NCBI GenBank assembly: GCA_030849805.1
Contig: JASANZ010001863.1
Coordinates: 1-20,203 of the forward strand
Direction: 5' to 3'
Length of the DNA stretch: 20,203 nucleotides
Source: Sergeia podlipaevii
Lineage: Eukaryota; Euglenozoa; Kinetoplastea; Trypanosomatida; Trypanosomatidae
Under the pieces are notes generated by a model, which had not been told where the DNA came from, did not search any database, and worked only from the letters and a program-made list of their open reading frames with translations. Of this stretch, positions 1-8,784 are shown piece by piece. A program made the position numbers and the translations under genes. Within the stretch, counting starts at the first letter, position 1. Each line of letters begins with the position of its first letter.

Positions 1-287
1 GAGAAATAAAAAAGGAAAAGGATGCCAGTTTCCTTTTCTCATTCTTTTCCCTCTCTTATTGTCCTTTGATGTAAGAGAAGATACGGGGAAAAATAAAAAA
101 CGACGTAACATTCACTCACAAACATACGAGATATCGGCACAGCAGATAATAACAATAATGATAAGCCAAGGGCCTGGAAAATAAAAAGGAAAAACACATA
201 TGCAAGTAACAGAAAATTTCGGTAGAAGTAAATAATAATAAAAAAAAAATAGTAGATGAATCACACGTTTTTTTTTTTGTTGTTGGG
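1..287. other. Non-coding, 3' flank of the tryparedoxin gene
   Basis: This A/T-rich stretch lies downstream (minus sense) of the tryparedoxin stop codon and so should hold its 3' UTR. It contains A- and T-homopolymers, including T-tracts near 268-278, and small AAT repeats. I see no credible gene or RNA in it. The open frames across it are low-complexity F/Y/I-rich translations of the homopolymers. Confidence 0.6.
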
Positions 288-983
288 CTAAAGCCAAAAA
301 AGAAATGAAAAAACCATTAACACGGTAAAGAAAATGAGCACAATGTGAATCCATTGAAATCGCCTGTGAAGAATTTCCGATTCCACACACCGCCAAGGAA
401 ACTTTCTAGCTTCGGGATCTTGCAACACCATTCGCTTCGCATCACGTGTAATCATGTAAGATGAATCATTCGCAACGACTACCACTTTTGGGATGGATTT
501 GACCGCATACTTGTATGCCAGGAGAACCGCCAGCTTGCGATTCTGAAAGGGGAGCGCCACCCAGTTCCCCTGGCCTGAAGCTGTGGGCTGTATAGAGCCT
601 TCTTCCTTCACGGTTGCACCGGCAGCAGCAGCACCCCCGCCACTACTATGGTCATCCGCGTTACCGCTGCTTCTATTTTTTCTAATTACATAATTGCTAC
701 TGCGGTTCTGAAAGAAGTCCATCATGCGTTCCTCGTCTCGATCTGAAGACACAAACAGTACCTCAAAGTTCTCCGCTTCGCCATATTTGTTATAAAAGTC
801 TGTAAAGACGGGTGTAAAACGCTGGCATGGGGGACACCAGTGCGCTGAGAAATAAACAAGAATATACTTTTTCCCCTTAAAGGCTTCTGAAGCGAGTACC
901 ATCGATCCATCTTGGCGCATCAATTGTAGCGCTGGGTATTCAGAGAGAAAAGGTCTCTCACCTTTTCTTCGTTCCACTGACAT
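288..983 (-). CDS. Tail-anchored tryparedoxin, intact WCPPC site
   Basis: A 231-residue thioredoxin-fold protein. Residues about 37-60 carry the active-site strand and helix, with W49-C50-P51-P52-C53. WCPPC is the tryparedoxin signature, distinct from WCGPC of ordinary thioredoxins. A WVALPF segment follows at 141-146, then the cis-proline loop KSIPKV (P165) and the closing DPEARKFPW block at 189-197, all in tryparedoxin order. Known family role: passing electrons from trypanothione to peroxiredoxins and ribonucleotide reductase. Two departures from classical tryparedoxin of about 145 residues: a Ser/Gly/Ala-rich insert at about 101-139, and a hydrophobic C-terminal segment at about 209-231 ending the protein, which predicts a tail anchor with the enzyme facing the cytosol. 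From memory, T. cruzi has a tail-anchored tryparedoxin (TXNII) with this layout. The start is the first ATG; the longer frame would begin at GTG and translates a T-tract. Confidence 0.9.
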   Translation of the reverse strand: MSVERRKGERPFLSEYPALQLMRQDGSMVLASEAFKGKKYILVYFSAHWCPPCQRFTPVFTDFYNKYGEAENFEVLFVSSDRDEERMMDFFQNRSSNYVIRKNRSSGNADDHSSGGGAAAAGATVKEEGSIQPTASGQGNWVALPFQNRKLAVLLAYKYAVKSIPKVVVVANDSSYMITRDAKRMVLQDPEARKFPWRCVESEILHRRFQWIHIVLIFFTVLMVFSFLFWL

Positions 984-999
984 GGGGTAAGCTTTTTCA

Positions 1000-1010
1000 C
1001 TAAAAAAAAA
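1000..1010 (-). promoter_or_regulatory. Predicted spliced-leader acceptor for the tryparedoxin gene
   Basis: In minus sense nine T residues (1010-1002) run directly into AG (1001-1000), 16 bases before the ATG at 983. Kinetoplastid mRNAs receive a spliced leader at the first AG after a pyrimidine tract. Use of this site would give a very short leader, and it makes the ATG at 983 the first in the mRNA. Predicted from pattern only. Confidence 0.5.
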
Positions 1011-1867
1011 CGGTCGAAAGTACACAATAAAAGTATGGCTAATATGACACTTTTCTATGTTACTTTTGTCTGTTTGATGCTGCTAATTTTTTTTCCCAAC
1101 ATATATATAGTTGCTGCTGGAAAAAAAAGGAAAAAATCAGAAACAAAAAATGAAGAAGAAGACACTTGCTTGCGCACCCTTCTATTTCAATACTTCTCTG
1201 GCTCTGCTCTTTTTTCTAATGTTGTTGCTTTTTTTTTCGTTTAAGCACTTTGCTGCTATTGCGATACACTACAATGGTTACTTAGATATTTTGCGTGTGA
1301 ACACTAGGCAGAGAGTTTTTTTTTCCTCCCAAGTGTTGAAAAGTACAATGTATGAATCTAGCATATGTGAGCCAAAGAGAAAAAAAAAAAAACGAAAAGA
1401 AAGAGAGAGAGAGAGAAAGTGAGTGCACTGCTATTATTATTATTATTACTACTACTGGAAAGAGAAATGCCAGTGTCATTTACTTCCATTCGTTAAGCAA
1501 AAAAAAAGCATTTGTTTTTGTTTTACGGATCACCAAAGAGGAAAAAAAAAAAATGATGAGAGCTAATATATATATAGTGTATAGTATAATAACTCTATTT
1601 GAAGCTTATCACTATAAAACTGCACCCCATACAGTTTGCGACATCAACAAGAGAAGAAAAAGGGTTTGCCGTCAGCTCAGTTCTGCGTGTCCTGATGAAA
1701 TGTTTGTTTCAGCACGTAAAACCAGCCGACTCCCCCCCCCCTGCTCCCCTCCTTACACTTAAAATAAAGGATTAAGGTACGCAAAGTACGCCACACACAC
1801 AGAGAGATGCATACATGATAAGCAAAAAAAAAACCGGTATAGAGAAAGCAGGAATCAACAACAGCAA

Positions 1868-1893
1868 CGTCAATATATATATATATATTGACG
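1868..1893. repeat. 26-nt perfect AT-cored palindrome
   Basis: CGTCAAT at 1868-1874 is matched by ATTGACG at 1887-1893 around an alternating AT core. The whole 26 bases are self-complementary. It begins about 30 bases after the stop of the 1924-2736 gene in minus sense, so it would sit early in that gene's 3' UTR and could fold as a hairpin in RNA. Confidence 0.8.
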
Positions 1894-1923
1894 AAAAAGA
1901 AAGTAAATGCACGTAGGTGCTCT

Positions 1924-2736
1924 TTACCGATGAATGCGCTTCTTCTTTGCAAATATCACATCCATATTTGGAATGAGAATAGCCAGCACTACTGACACCA
2001 CTACAGCAACAATCACAAAGAGAGCGTTGCGTCCAGCACGCATGGTTGCGTCCGGCTTATCCCATGGAAAATTCTCCCCGGTCGGGTCGCGGTGCTCAAT
2101 CATAAAGCGTCCAGCGATCGTCATGAGCTTTGGCACACATTGTCGGTCCACGATCCTTGGTGTCACTTTATACCTCTGCTTCCCCGTGGGATCGCGCTCC
2201 ACAACAGGACTAGGCGCCTCTATGGTCACTGCGGGTAAGTTGCGGCACACAACAATACCTGGGTAGCTGAAGACGCGAAAGTGATAAAGAAGTGGGGCGG
2301 CAACGTTGTCCACGTCTTTGAACTGAACTGCATAGAAGCCTCTTGTGTAGGTGCTAGAGGCTTCCTTGCATGATGAGGAGGTGGTCCCCACATCTCTTTC
2401 CTTTTTATCAGTGCCACCAGCACTATTTTCAACCCCCACTTCTGAGTTTTGCACTTCACGTGGAGGGCACGCAGAGAACTGCATGAAGCTGTCCATCGCC
2501 TCCTTCTCTGTGGTGTCACGAGACATATACACTACTACAAACCGCTTCGCCTCGTGGTGATCCGCGCAAAAGCGGGAGAGAAGTGGAGCAAATCGACGAG
2601 TATCTGCGTGCCACCCAGCGCCAAAGAAAAATAGCACATGATCACAGCTGCTGAGAATCTCCAACGCGTCCACTGTCGTAATCCCATCTGAGCAGAGAAA
2701 CTTCAGCCCAGGCCATTGACAAAAGTAGTTGGACAT
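1924..2736 (-). CDS. Tail-anchored tryparedoxin-like protein lacking catalytic cysteines
   Basis: A 270-residue protein whose layout follows the neighbouring tryparedoxin but whose active site has decayed. After a hydrophobic strand (VLFFFGAGW, about 34-42) the position of WCPPC reads W42-H43-A44-D45-T46, with no cysteine. A cis-proline loop (FSYPGI, P159) and an FPW block (ENFPW, about 221-225) are retained. A low-complexity insert at about 91-131 occupies the same place as in the neighbour. A hydrophobic segment at about 238-258 is followed by a basic tail (KKKRIHR), predicting C-terminal membrane anchoring. I infer a redox-inactive thioredoxin-fold protein, perhaps a scaffold, chaperone-like or partner protein; its function is unknown. 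The start is the first ATG. The frame open to 2976 begins at TTG and its extra 80 residues contain no methionine, so it is unlikely to be coding. Confidence 0.8.
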   Translation of the reverse strand: MSNYFCQWPGLKFLCSDGITTVDALEILSSCDHVLFFFGAGWHADTRRFAPLLSRFCADHHEAKRFVVVYMSRDTTEKEAMDSFMQFSACPPREVQNSEVGVENSAGGTDKKERDVGTTSSSCKEASSTYTRGFYAVQFKDVDNVAAPLLYHFRVFSYPGIVVCRNLPAVTIEAPSPVVERDPTGKQRYKVTPRIVDRQCVPKLMTIAGRFMIEHRDPTGENFPWDKPDATMRAGRNALFVIVAVVVSVVLAILIPNMDVIFAKKKRIHR

Positions 2737-2773
2737 GCCCTGATTTCTTTCTTTTTCTCCCCTTAGTACCTTT

Positions 2774-2794
2774 CTAAGTGCGAAAACAAAAAAA
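2774..2794 (-). promoter_or_regulatory. Predicted spliced-leader acceptor for the 1924-2736 gene
   Basis: In minus sense a T-rich tract (2794-2782) is followed by CGCACTT and then AG at 2775-2774, leaving a leader of about 37 bases to the ATG at 2736. A longer CT-rich tract lies at about 2970-2936, with a candidate AG at 2907-2906; it would give a leader of about 169 bases. Neither leader contains an ATG in minus sense, so the predicted start is the same with either. Confidence 0.4.
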
Positions 2795-3330
2795 GCTAAG
2801 GTGAACGATATTTTGCGTGGATATGTCAATGTAAGCGATGAAATAGTATGGCAATAATAAAAAATACTAATGTATGCGTGTGTGTAACTACCTTTTCTCT
2901 TTGTTCTTGTACCAGAAGGTTCAAAAGAAAGAGACACAGAGGAGAGAGAGAGAGAAAGAGAAGGGAAAAGATACAATAGGAGAACAAAGGTTTGTCGTTG
3001 TTTTTAAGAAAGGGGGTGGAGAGGTGAGACACGACCAGGTTGCCAAGCGATTTATTACCCCGCATCTCGTCATTACATACAGTGTTGTGCGCGTGTGTGT
3101 GTGAGAGCAAGAAAGTGTATGTGTGCAGAACGCAAGTCATTTTTTCTAATTGTTATTGATGACAACGTGACGACCCAAAATACAACTCTATGAAGATAAG
3201 CTTCAAGTAGGAGGTAGTTCTGAAATACTTAATATATATATATATATATCTGCTCTGCATATTCCTTTTCCCCCTTTTGCCAATACCGTTCGTAAAAAAA
3301 AAAAAAGAGAGAGAGAACATATATATAGCA

Positions 3331-3357
3331 GTAGTGAGCTTATATATATACCACTAC
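3331..3357. repeat. Inverted repeat GTAGTG/CACTAC
   Basis: Six-base arms at 3331-3336 and 3352-3357 flank an AT-rich 15-base loop. It lies close to a TA repeat at 3232-3249 and a 20-base palindrome at 3426-3445, making 3.2-3.5 kb a run of self-complementary AT-rich elements in the spacer. Confidence 0.5.
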
Positions 3358-3425
3358 GGTACCAGCGAAGACGAAGACAACAGGAATGACAGTATGAGAG
3401 AAAGAGAGAAAACACTCTCCCTTTG

Positions 3426-3445
3426 CTTTTATATATATATAAAAG
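3426..3445. repeat. 20-nt perfect palindrome
   Basis: CTTTT at 3426-3430 and AAAAG at 3441-3445 surround a five-unit AT core. The whole 20 bases are self-complementary. Non-coding; the low complexity makes a chance origin plausible. Confidence 0.7.
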
Positions 3446-4603
3446 GAAAAAGAAAGATTCTGCGATACAGTCAACACACCATTGACCATCTGGCATATAT
3501 CTGCTTGTAAAGAAAAAAAAAAAGATAGGAATGCTCAAAGCACACGGAGGAAAAAAAAAAGCAAAATAATAATAATAATCAGTCCAGCTTATAGTTGCTA
3601 GTATTCCTTGTGACGAAAAAAAAGACGAGGAAACACACACACGCACACACACGACAAACAGGGAGAAATGATTCCAATGACTAAAGCTACTACGATATAT
3701 CATTGCAATAATAATAATAATAAGATGCTACTCCCCTTGAAACTGAAAAGTATGAACCTTATTATCGTCTTTTTTTTTTTTTTACTCAGATTCTCCCGTT
3801 TTTCTATAGCATATTCCAGCAATACTGAGGGCACTTTTATTTAAGAAAAAAAGAAAAGAACCCTATATATGCGTGTGTGTGTTTCAACCCAATATCATCT
3901 CGAACTATTTCTTTACAATCACATTTTCGTTATTTCTGAAAATAGGTACATCAGCAACATACACAAAAAAAAAAATATGTATTAAAGTAGAGTCGATTGC
4001 CGATGACACCCCTGCGGAGTTACTGTCATTTTTCTTCATACACGAAGGGGGAAAAGGTGATACATGCACTTTACGCTATGGACCTCTCTGGAGCACTTAC
4101 TACAATAAAAACATATATTATGATAAAATCTCGGTGCGCCGCTCAAAATGCTGAATGAGCTCAAACACCCATCCTAAAGGTAAAAAAAAAAAGTGCTTCA
4201 TTTTTTTTTCATTTTTGCTATGTTACGTACTATAAGCATACAACACTACGTGAGGCAGAGGGGAAGGAAAAGACACATATGTGTGCCCCCCCCCCCTTAT
4301 CCACTACTAGCAAGATGAGTTCAGCACCACTCCTTTCTCTGCCCCTCTATCCTTCTCTTTCTCTCTGAATTGAACTCTGATAATAATATTTTTTTAAAAA
4401 AAAGAAAAAAAATCGACAAGTGATAAACGATACGTGTGTGGAAGTGGGGGTGTGATGCGCGTATACACTAACACCTCATACTATCTACTCATTCTGCAGA
4501 CTACAGAAAAAAAAAGAATGAAAACACTTTCTTGGTCCTTACATAACTTTCATAATGCGTCACTGTTATCTTTCTTACGTCGTACTACGCTTTCCTTTTA
4601 CTG

Positions 4604-4640
4604 TTCTAGATAAAGTGTTTCCCGAGAGGGAAACCTAGAA
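4604..4640. other. Two-tier stem-loop
   Basis: The inner stem is seven perfect pairs, GTTTCCC (4617-4623) with GGGAAAC (4628-4634), closed by a GAGA loop (GNRA type if read on the plus strand, TCTC on the minus). Immediately outside, TTCTAG (4604-4609) pairs perfectly with CTAGAA (4635-4640), separated from the inner stem by a one-sided seven-base bulge (4610-4616). It lies about 965 bases past the stop of the 5606-8065 gene in minus sense, in its 3' UTR or the intergenic part. Function unknown. Confidence 0.6.
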
Positions 4641-4744
4641 ACAATTTCGCTTTCACTTCGTTTTTTTTTTTCGGAAAGTGTTTTCTATCTGAAAATGTGC
4701 TTATTCAAAAAAAAAAAAAAGGATATTCTGCTAAAGTAAAAAAA

Positions 4745-4799
4745 AAACAATAATGACAATAATAATAATAATAATAATAACAATAACAATAATAATGTT
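4745..4799. repeat. AAT/AAC trinucleotide microsatellite
   Basis: Tandem AAT units with interspersed AAC and GAC units in the non-coding spacer. It produces the spurious I/L/V-rich open frames seen across this stretch. Confidence 0.85.
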
Positions 4800-5605
4800 A
4801 ATAAACCGAATCGAATCGTTGTGATACACAAATCCATTCGTACTAGAACAATAACGGCTATAAGAAAAATGTGCTCGTTCTGAGGCACATAATGCAAATC
4901 TACAATGCCGGCAGCTTTCTTTAAAAAAAAAAAAAAAAAAGACCATGATAAAAAAAAAAGGAAGGACGGCGGGGGCAAAAAGACAGCACAAGAAGAAGAA
5001 GAAGAAAAGAGAAGTATGCGTGCTCCCCCCCCCCCGCCTTTCATACGTTTTGTGTGTGCTTGCTGAGCACAAAAATGCTAGCCCATAGTTTGGGAGGAGA
5101 AGGGAAAAGGAACAAAAAAAATTGCTAACTAACTACGTATCCTACTAGCAACTAGCACGCAAGCATTCCTTGACTACAGGAATAAAATATTTGATAAAAC
5201 ACAATAAAGGTAGGAACGAGTGATATATCTTTTTATTAATAAAAGAAGAATGAAGAGAGGGAAAGACCCCCTACTCAACTTCTCTGCAGAAGCAGCTGCA
5301 TGTACACGCGCGCACGCTCACACTACTACTAGTACCAGCCGTCCTGATACACCCTTCAAATGCGCTATAAAAAAAAAACGCCAAAAAAAAAATNCAAAAA
5401 AAAAATACTGAAAATCCCACTCTAAGTGGAAAGGGGGGGGGGAGAGAGAGAGAAAAAAAAAACGCGCACACATAAAAAAAAAAAGAGGAAGAAAAAGTTT
5501 CACCACTGTACACAATAAGCTGAGAAGCACATCAGCAAACACTTTGAGGATGAAAAAAAGGAAAAAGAAAAATGAAGAGAGCCGACGTGCGCACTCTAAC
5601 ATCAT

Positions 5606-8065
5606 TCAGCAAGCCAGGGCTTTCTTATCCTGTAAGATCTCATGCATCCAGATACGGCAGTGAAATATCTGATTCAAAAAAGTGGCCACTTCAAGAAAGC
5701 GGATGGGACGCTGGGAGCAATAATGCACGTAGAGTTTCTTCACATCAGCTTGAAACTCGCAGGCAACAAATGTCATGAAATCAATCCGGCACGACCGGAA
5801 TATCAGCCCAATACCTTCTTGCTGAGTGAGCTGGTTAAGAAACGCAAGTGTGTTCGTCCCAAGTTGAAGGAGTGACACGTTGTAGAGAGAAATCTCCTCG
5901 TCAGTTGCCTCGCGGTACACCATGGCTGTCAACGCCTCCTCCAGTCGCCACGGCAGATGCAGTTCCTCGCGGCGTTCCTCTGACATATTAAGAAACTCCA
6001 TCTTGCTGACCACCGTCGAAACAGTACCCATCTCCACGCCCATATCGCCGTCCAGCACGACCACCGTGCCCACCGTAAACTTCTTTGGCGAGGCGCAGAT
6101 GGAGCGTCGGTACTGATGCTTGAGAACATAGATGAACTGAACATCGTCAGTGCACACAGTGCGCTGCTTTCCTGGCGTAGGGGCACCGCTGTAACCGCCC
6201 TCGGTGCTCAAAGAAGCAAACAAGTTGCGGCCGCTCTCCCTAAGAGAATTCGTCCACACCTTCAACACGTCAATTGAAGAGCGAAGGAGCAAGGAAGTGC
6301 CTGGCATATTGCAGAGAACGTTCACATTGTTGTTCCACTGATTCTGATAGGCACTACCACCACCACCACCACTGCCACCTTCGTTGCCCTTGCTTCCGAT
6401 ACTCATTTTAGTACCTGTGGCGTCGGTTAGAAAGATATTCTGTTGCTGCTGATCTTGACACTGCTGTGGTTGCTTCTGCGGCGGTAGTGCACCAATCATG
6501 TGCAGAGGCTGAGTCTGAATCTGGGGATGAGCGCCATTCAATGCGGATGGAACACTCGTCATCGGGTGCTGCATGCCGGCGACTGCTGATGCTGCTGTTC
6601 TTCCCTGGCCTTGACCAGACAACACGTCCCCCATCATCATCGTGGCAGCCGCAGCGGTAGTCATCATCCCATCCACATCAGTATCAACTTCGCTGCCGGC
6701 ACGTGTTTTCTGCTGCTGCTGCTGCTGCTGCTCAGAACGAATGGCCCCTTCCTCAAAAGCGTTTGTGTTGGAAGTGGTGCAGCCTAGGATGACAGAGTCG
6801 GGAGAAGAAGAAGTCTTGTGCGTGGCAGCGGCAGCAGCAGCAGCAGCAACGCTAGCAAAGAGGTTAGTATAAGGGCTGATATTGTTCTGACTGATGTTGC
6901 TGCTGTTGTTTCCGCTAGAGTGGACGCTGCCCCTCATGCTATCTGGCTGCTGCTGTGAGAGGAGCGCCATGGCCATCATCACGTTTGAGGCGGTAGTGGT
7001 CTCCTGTTGCTGTTGCTGCTGCTGATAGTGCTGGCGCCGCGGTGGCTGTGACCTGCGGTGGTGGATAGGACTGGGACAGTTGGAAATGAAATGGTCGTTG
7101 CTGTTCGTTGTTACCGTCGTCGCATTTGTGCTGGTACTCGTGTCACCGTTAAAGCTGCCCTGCTTGATATTGGTGTAGTGCTTGTGAGAGGAGGAGTAGG
7201 AGTGCTGCTGCTGATGCGGGGTGCCACAGGTCATGGCGGCAGCTCCTGAAATAGCAGCTAGAGTGGCCATGCTCAGTGCAGCAGGAAGCACTTGGGGCGT
7301 TGTAGCAGCAGCAGCAGCAGATAAAGGTGCTTGCTCAATGGTGCCGCAGGCTTGGTGTTGAGGCTGGTAGATGTTCCCACTCACCAAATCGCCTCCTCCT
7401 CCGCCACCAGCGGCAGCGAGGTTGTTTTGCATCATGAAAGAGGGAAGTGGGTTAACTGGAGCGGCGTTCTGAGACATGTGGAACGGGTGAGGCGCGAAGC
7501 CTGTATCTTGATCTGGGCCGCAATAATCAATCACTGAATAGTGGGGTGGGGTCTGAGGGTAGCCGGAGAAGCCGTGATGCATATAGTTATACAGCTGAGT
7601 ATAGAATTGAAATTCTGTCTGATTCATCTTGACAAGATACGATGGAGATGTAACTGTGACGCTCGGGGTTGACGTCGGGAAGATAGTGGAAGGTGCCATG
7701 GCCGCCGCTGCCTCTGTTGCCGCAGCTAGTCGTCCCCCGTCGAGTCCCTGAGTGTTGCTGGTAGGAGTTCCTTTGCCACTGCCGCTGCTGCTGCTGCTGT
7801 TGGTGTCACGGTTGTTGTTGGTGGTGGTGGTGTTGTAAAGGTTCGCACATTCACTAGGCTTAATGAATTTCTGATGGTAAGTAGACGGCGTGGATTCTGT
7901 ACCTGCCTGTATCCCCCAGATGTCGGCATTGCTCCGGAGAAAACAAGAGTTGTGGTAGGTGGCTCCATCCTCGTTTCCCTGGCTTCGCTCCACGGCAGCA
8001 CCGGGAAAGTTGGTGAGTTGCGAAGAACGCTGCTCAAAACATTCGCCAAAGCTAACTGCAGACAT
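5606..8065 (-). CDS. Q/N-rich protein with C-terminal PSP1 domain (copy A)
   Basis: An 819-residue protein. Residues 1 to about 600 are mostly low complexity: Asn/Ser/Thr stretches near 75-105, poly-Ala, and several Gln runs, one encoded by the CAG-type repeat at 6711-6732. The C-terminal 640-810 is a PSP1 domain, the fold shared with yeast Psp1 and bacterial RicT/YaaT. Visible landmarks are VQFIYVL (642-648), the turn VVVLDGDMGVEMGTV (about 668-682), CEFQADVKKLYVHY, and RIWMHEI near the end. Bacterial relatives have similar GD-VVVE-G-E-G-V and DFREL-RIWM blocks. From memory, PSP1-domain proteins of kinetoplastids occur in mRNA-binding complexes, so an mRNA-regulatory role is likely but inferred. 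The start is the first ATG; the 18-residue extension to 8119 would begin at TTG and reads a T-tract as Phe. Its neighbour at 12592-15534 shares the domain only. Confidence 0.88.
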   Translation of the reverse strand: MSAVSFGECFEQRSSQLTNFPGAAVERSQGNEDGATYHNSCFLRSNADIWGIQAGTESTPSTYHQKFIKPSECANLYNTTTTNNNRDTNSSSSSGSGKGTPTSNTQGLDGGRLAAATEAAAAMAPSTIFPTSTPSVTVTSPSYLVKMNQTEFQFYTQLYNYMHHGFSGYPQTPPHYSVIDYCGPDQDTGFAPHPFHMSQNAAPVNPLPSFMMQNNLAAAGGGGGGDLVSGNIYQPQHQACGTIEQAPLSAAAAATTPQVLPAALSMATLAAISGAAAMTCGTPHQQQHSYSSSHKHYTNIKQGSFNGDTSTSTNATTVTTNSNDHFISNCPSPIHHRRSQPPRRQHYQQQQQQQETTTASNVMMAMALLSQQQPDSMRGSVHSSGNNSSNISQNNISPYTNLFASVAAAAAAAATHKTSSSPDSVILGCTTSNTNAFEEGAIRSEQQQQQQQKTRAGSEVDTDVDGMMTTAAAATMMMGDVLSGQGQGRTAASAVAGMQHPMTSVPSALNGAHPQIQTQPLHMIGALPPQKQPQQCQDQQQQNIFLTDATGTKMSIGSKGNEGGSGGGGGSAYQNQWNNNVNVLCNMPGTSLLLRSSIDVLKVWTNSLRESGRNLFASLSTEGGYSGAPTPGKQRTVCTDDVQFIYVLKHQYRRSICASPKKFTVGTVVVLDGDMGVEMGTVSTVVSKMEFLNMSEERREELHLPWRLEEALTAMVYREATDEEISLYNVSLLQLGTNTLAFLNQLTQQEGIGLIFRSCRIDFMTFVACEFQADVKKLYVHYCSQRPIRFLEVATFLNQIFHCRIWMHEILQDKKALAC
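5639..5676. repeat. C-terminal patch shared with 12625-12662
   Basis: Thirty-seven of 38 bases match positions 12625-12662; the one difference is T5661 against C12647. It encodes the NQIF-CRIWMHE end of the PSP1 domain in both genes. The stretch between this patch and the 193-bp identity block is clearly diverged. Confidence 0.9.
5950..6142. repeat. 193-bp direct repeat, copy in PSP1 gene A
   Basis: Identical at every base to 12936-13128. It encodes residues 642-705 of this protein, the N-terminal half of the PSP1 domain. Identity stops sharply on both sides: a C/G difference precedes 5950/12936 and an A/G difference follows 6142/13128. The same identity gives both genes the same opposite-frame shadow reading frames, which are not separate genes. 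Confidence 0.97.
6711..6732 (-). repeat. In-frame CAG-type repeat
   Basis: TGC units on the plus strand read as GCA/CAG in the gene sense and encode a run of seven Gln in copy A. Similar shorter Gln-coding runs lie near 7008-7026 in this gene and 15181-15207 in the other PSP1 gene. Such tracts are length-variable between strains in many organisms. Confidence 0.85.
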
Positions 8066-8296
8066 AGTCTCAAAAAAAAAAAAAACGAGAGGAAGAAAGG
8101 ACGCTTGAAAAAGGAACAAATAATGTGCGTCTCGTTCTCTCTCTCTCCTTTTCTCTCCCGTGTTTGTATTTATGTGCTTGCGTGTGTTTATACCGAGGGT
8201 TTTTTTTTAGTAAAGGGTTGGGAAAGAAGCGGTCACTTCTGTCTCCAAACTCTAACAGGATCGTGTGCGTGTGTGTCTGCAGATAAACAAAGTTTT

Positions 8297-8345
8297 CTGT
8301 GTGTATATATTGAGAGAGAAAGATAGATAAAGAGAAAGAGGGAAA
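8297..8345 (-). promoter_or_regulatory. Predicted spliced-leader acceptor for PSP1 gene A
   Basis: In minus sense a 30-base CT-rich tract (8343-8311) is followed, after an ATATACACAC stretch, by the first AG at 8298-8297. The leader would be about 231 bases and contains no ATG in minus sense before 8065. A second T-tract at 8084-8072 runs into an AG at 8070-8069, only three bases from the ATG. That is probably too close, but it could matter if used. Confidence 0.4.
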
Positions 8346-8784
8346 TGTTAAATCGGATCCGCTACAGTTAAAAAAAAAAAAAAAAAGCAACCTCTTGTGT
8401 GTGCCTGAGTATTTGGGTGAGAAAGTGAGTGTGTGTGTATGTATGTGCTGATATTGAAATCCTTAAAAAAAGAAAATGGTAGTCTGTTATTGCTTTTAGG
8501 GTGTGCGTGTTCCTTGATGTGATGTTTCTCTTTTAAGAACACACAATAGATATATGTTACTGTGCTGTTTGTTTGTGATGTTATTATATATCTGTCAATC
8601 TAATAGCATATACAGAAAGTTAATTTTATTTTCAAAACAGTAAAAAGAGAAAACAGAAAAAAATACGGTGGGAAAAGCACGCAGATGGCAGAGAAAAAAA
8701 AAAAAAAAGCGATTCAAAAATTGAAAGATGAAAGGAAATCCCCCTTATTCACAGAAAAAAAAGCACCCATAAATCTCAAGGTGC

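Larger units (their letters stand above)
984..1923. other. Spacer between the two thioredoxin-fold genes
   Basis: About 940 bases with no credible gene. In minus sense it should contain the 3' UTR of the upstream (1924-2736) gene and then the short leader of the tryparedoxin gene. It holds A-homopolymers, a purine repeat near 1378-1420, a C-tract near 1732-1741, TATATA runs near 1102 and 1568, and an AT-cored palindrome at 1868-1893. Plus-strand frames here run against the array and are low in complexity. Confidence 0.6.
2737..5605. other. 2.9-kb spacer, no gene seen
   Basis: In minus sense this should contain the 3' UTR of the PSP1 gene at 5606-8065, intergenic sequence, and the leader of the 1924-2736 gene. 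It is rich in A/T homopolymers, C-tracts near 4285-4297 and 5025-5036, a G-tract near 5430-5440, an AAT/AAC repeat at about 4750-4799, and a single N at 5394 between A-tracts. Structured elements are listed separately (3331-3357, 3426-3445, 4604-4640). A plus-strand frame at 3873-4154 looks less repetitive but has no ATG start and opposes the array. Confidence 0.6.

Noticed and set aside
984..1025. N-terminal extension of the tryparedoxin to 1025
   Set aside because: It would begin at GTG and reads through the T-tract and predicted splice acceptor; the first ATG is at 983.
1035..1244. Plus-strand ATG frame of 69 codons with a hydrophobic start
   Set aside because: It is antisense to the array, and its signal-like start derives from T-rich spacer; nothing supports it.
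2737..2976. 80-residue N-terminal extension of the dead tryparedoxin homologue
   Set aside because: It starts at TTG, has no internal methionine, is low complexity, and lies across predicted trans-splice signals.
3873..4154. Plus-strand frame of 93 codons, less repetitive than its surroundings
   Set aside because: It starts at GTG, opposes the array, and shows no recognisable domain. The sequence may still be a non-coding element.
6144..8065. Zinc-finger or RRM domain in the PSP1 proteins
   Set aside because: No CCCH spacing or RNP motifs were visible; the non-PSP1 parts are low complexity.
8066..8119. 18-residue extension of PSP1 protein A
   Set aside because: It starts at TTG and consists largely of Phe from a T-tract.
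8501..8550. Possible C/D snoRNA with TGATG-like boxes inside a GTGTTC/GAACAC stem
   Set aside because: No box D (CTGA) was found in a suitable position, so the boxes look like chance.
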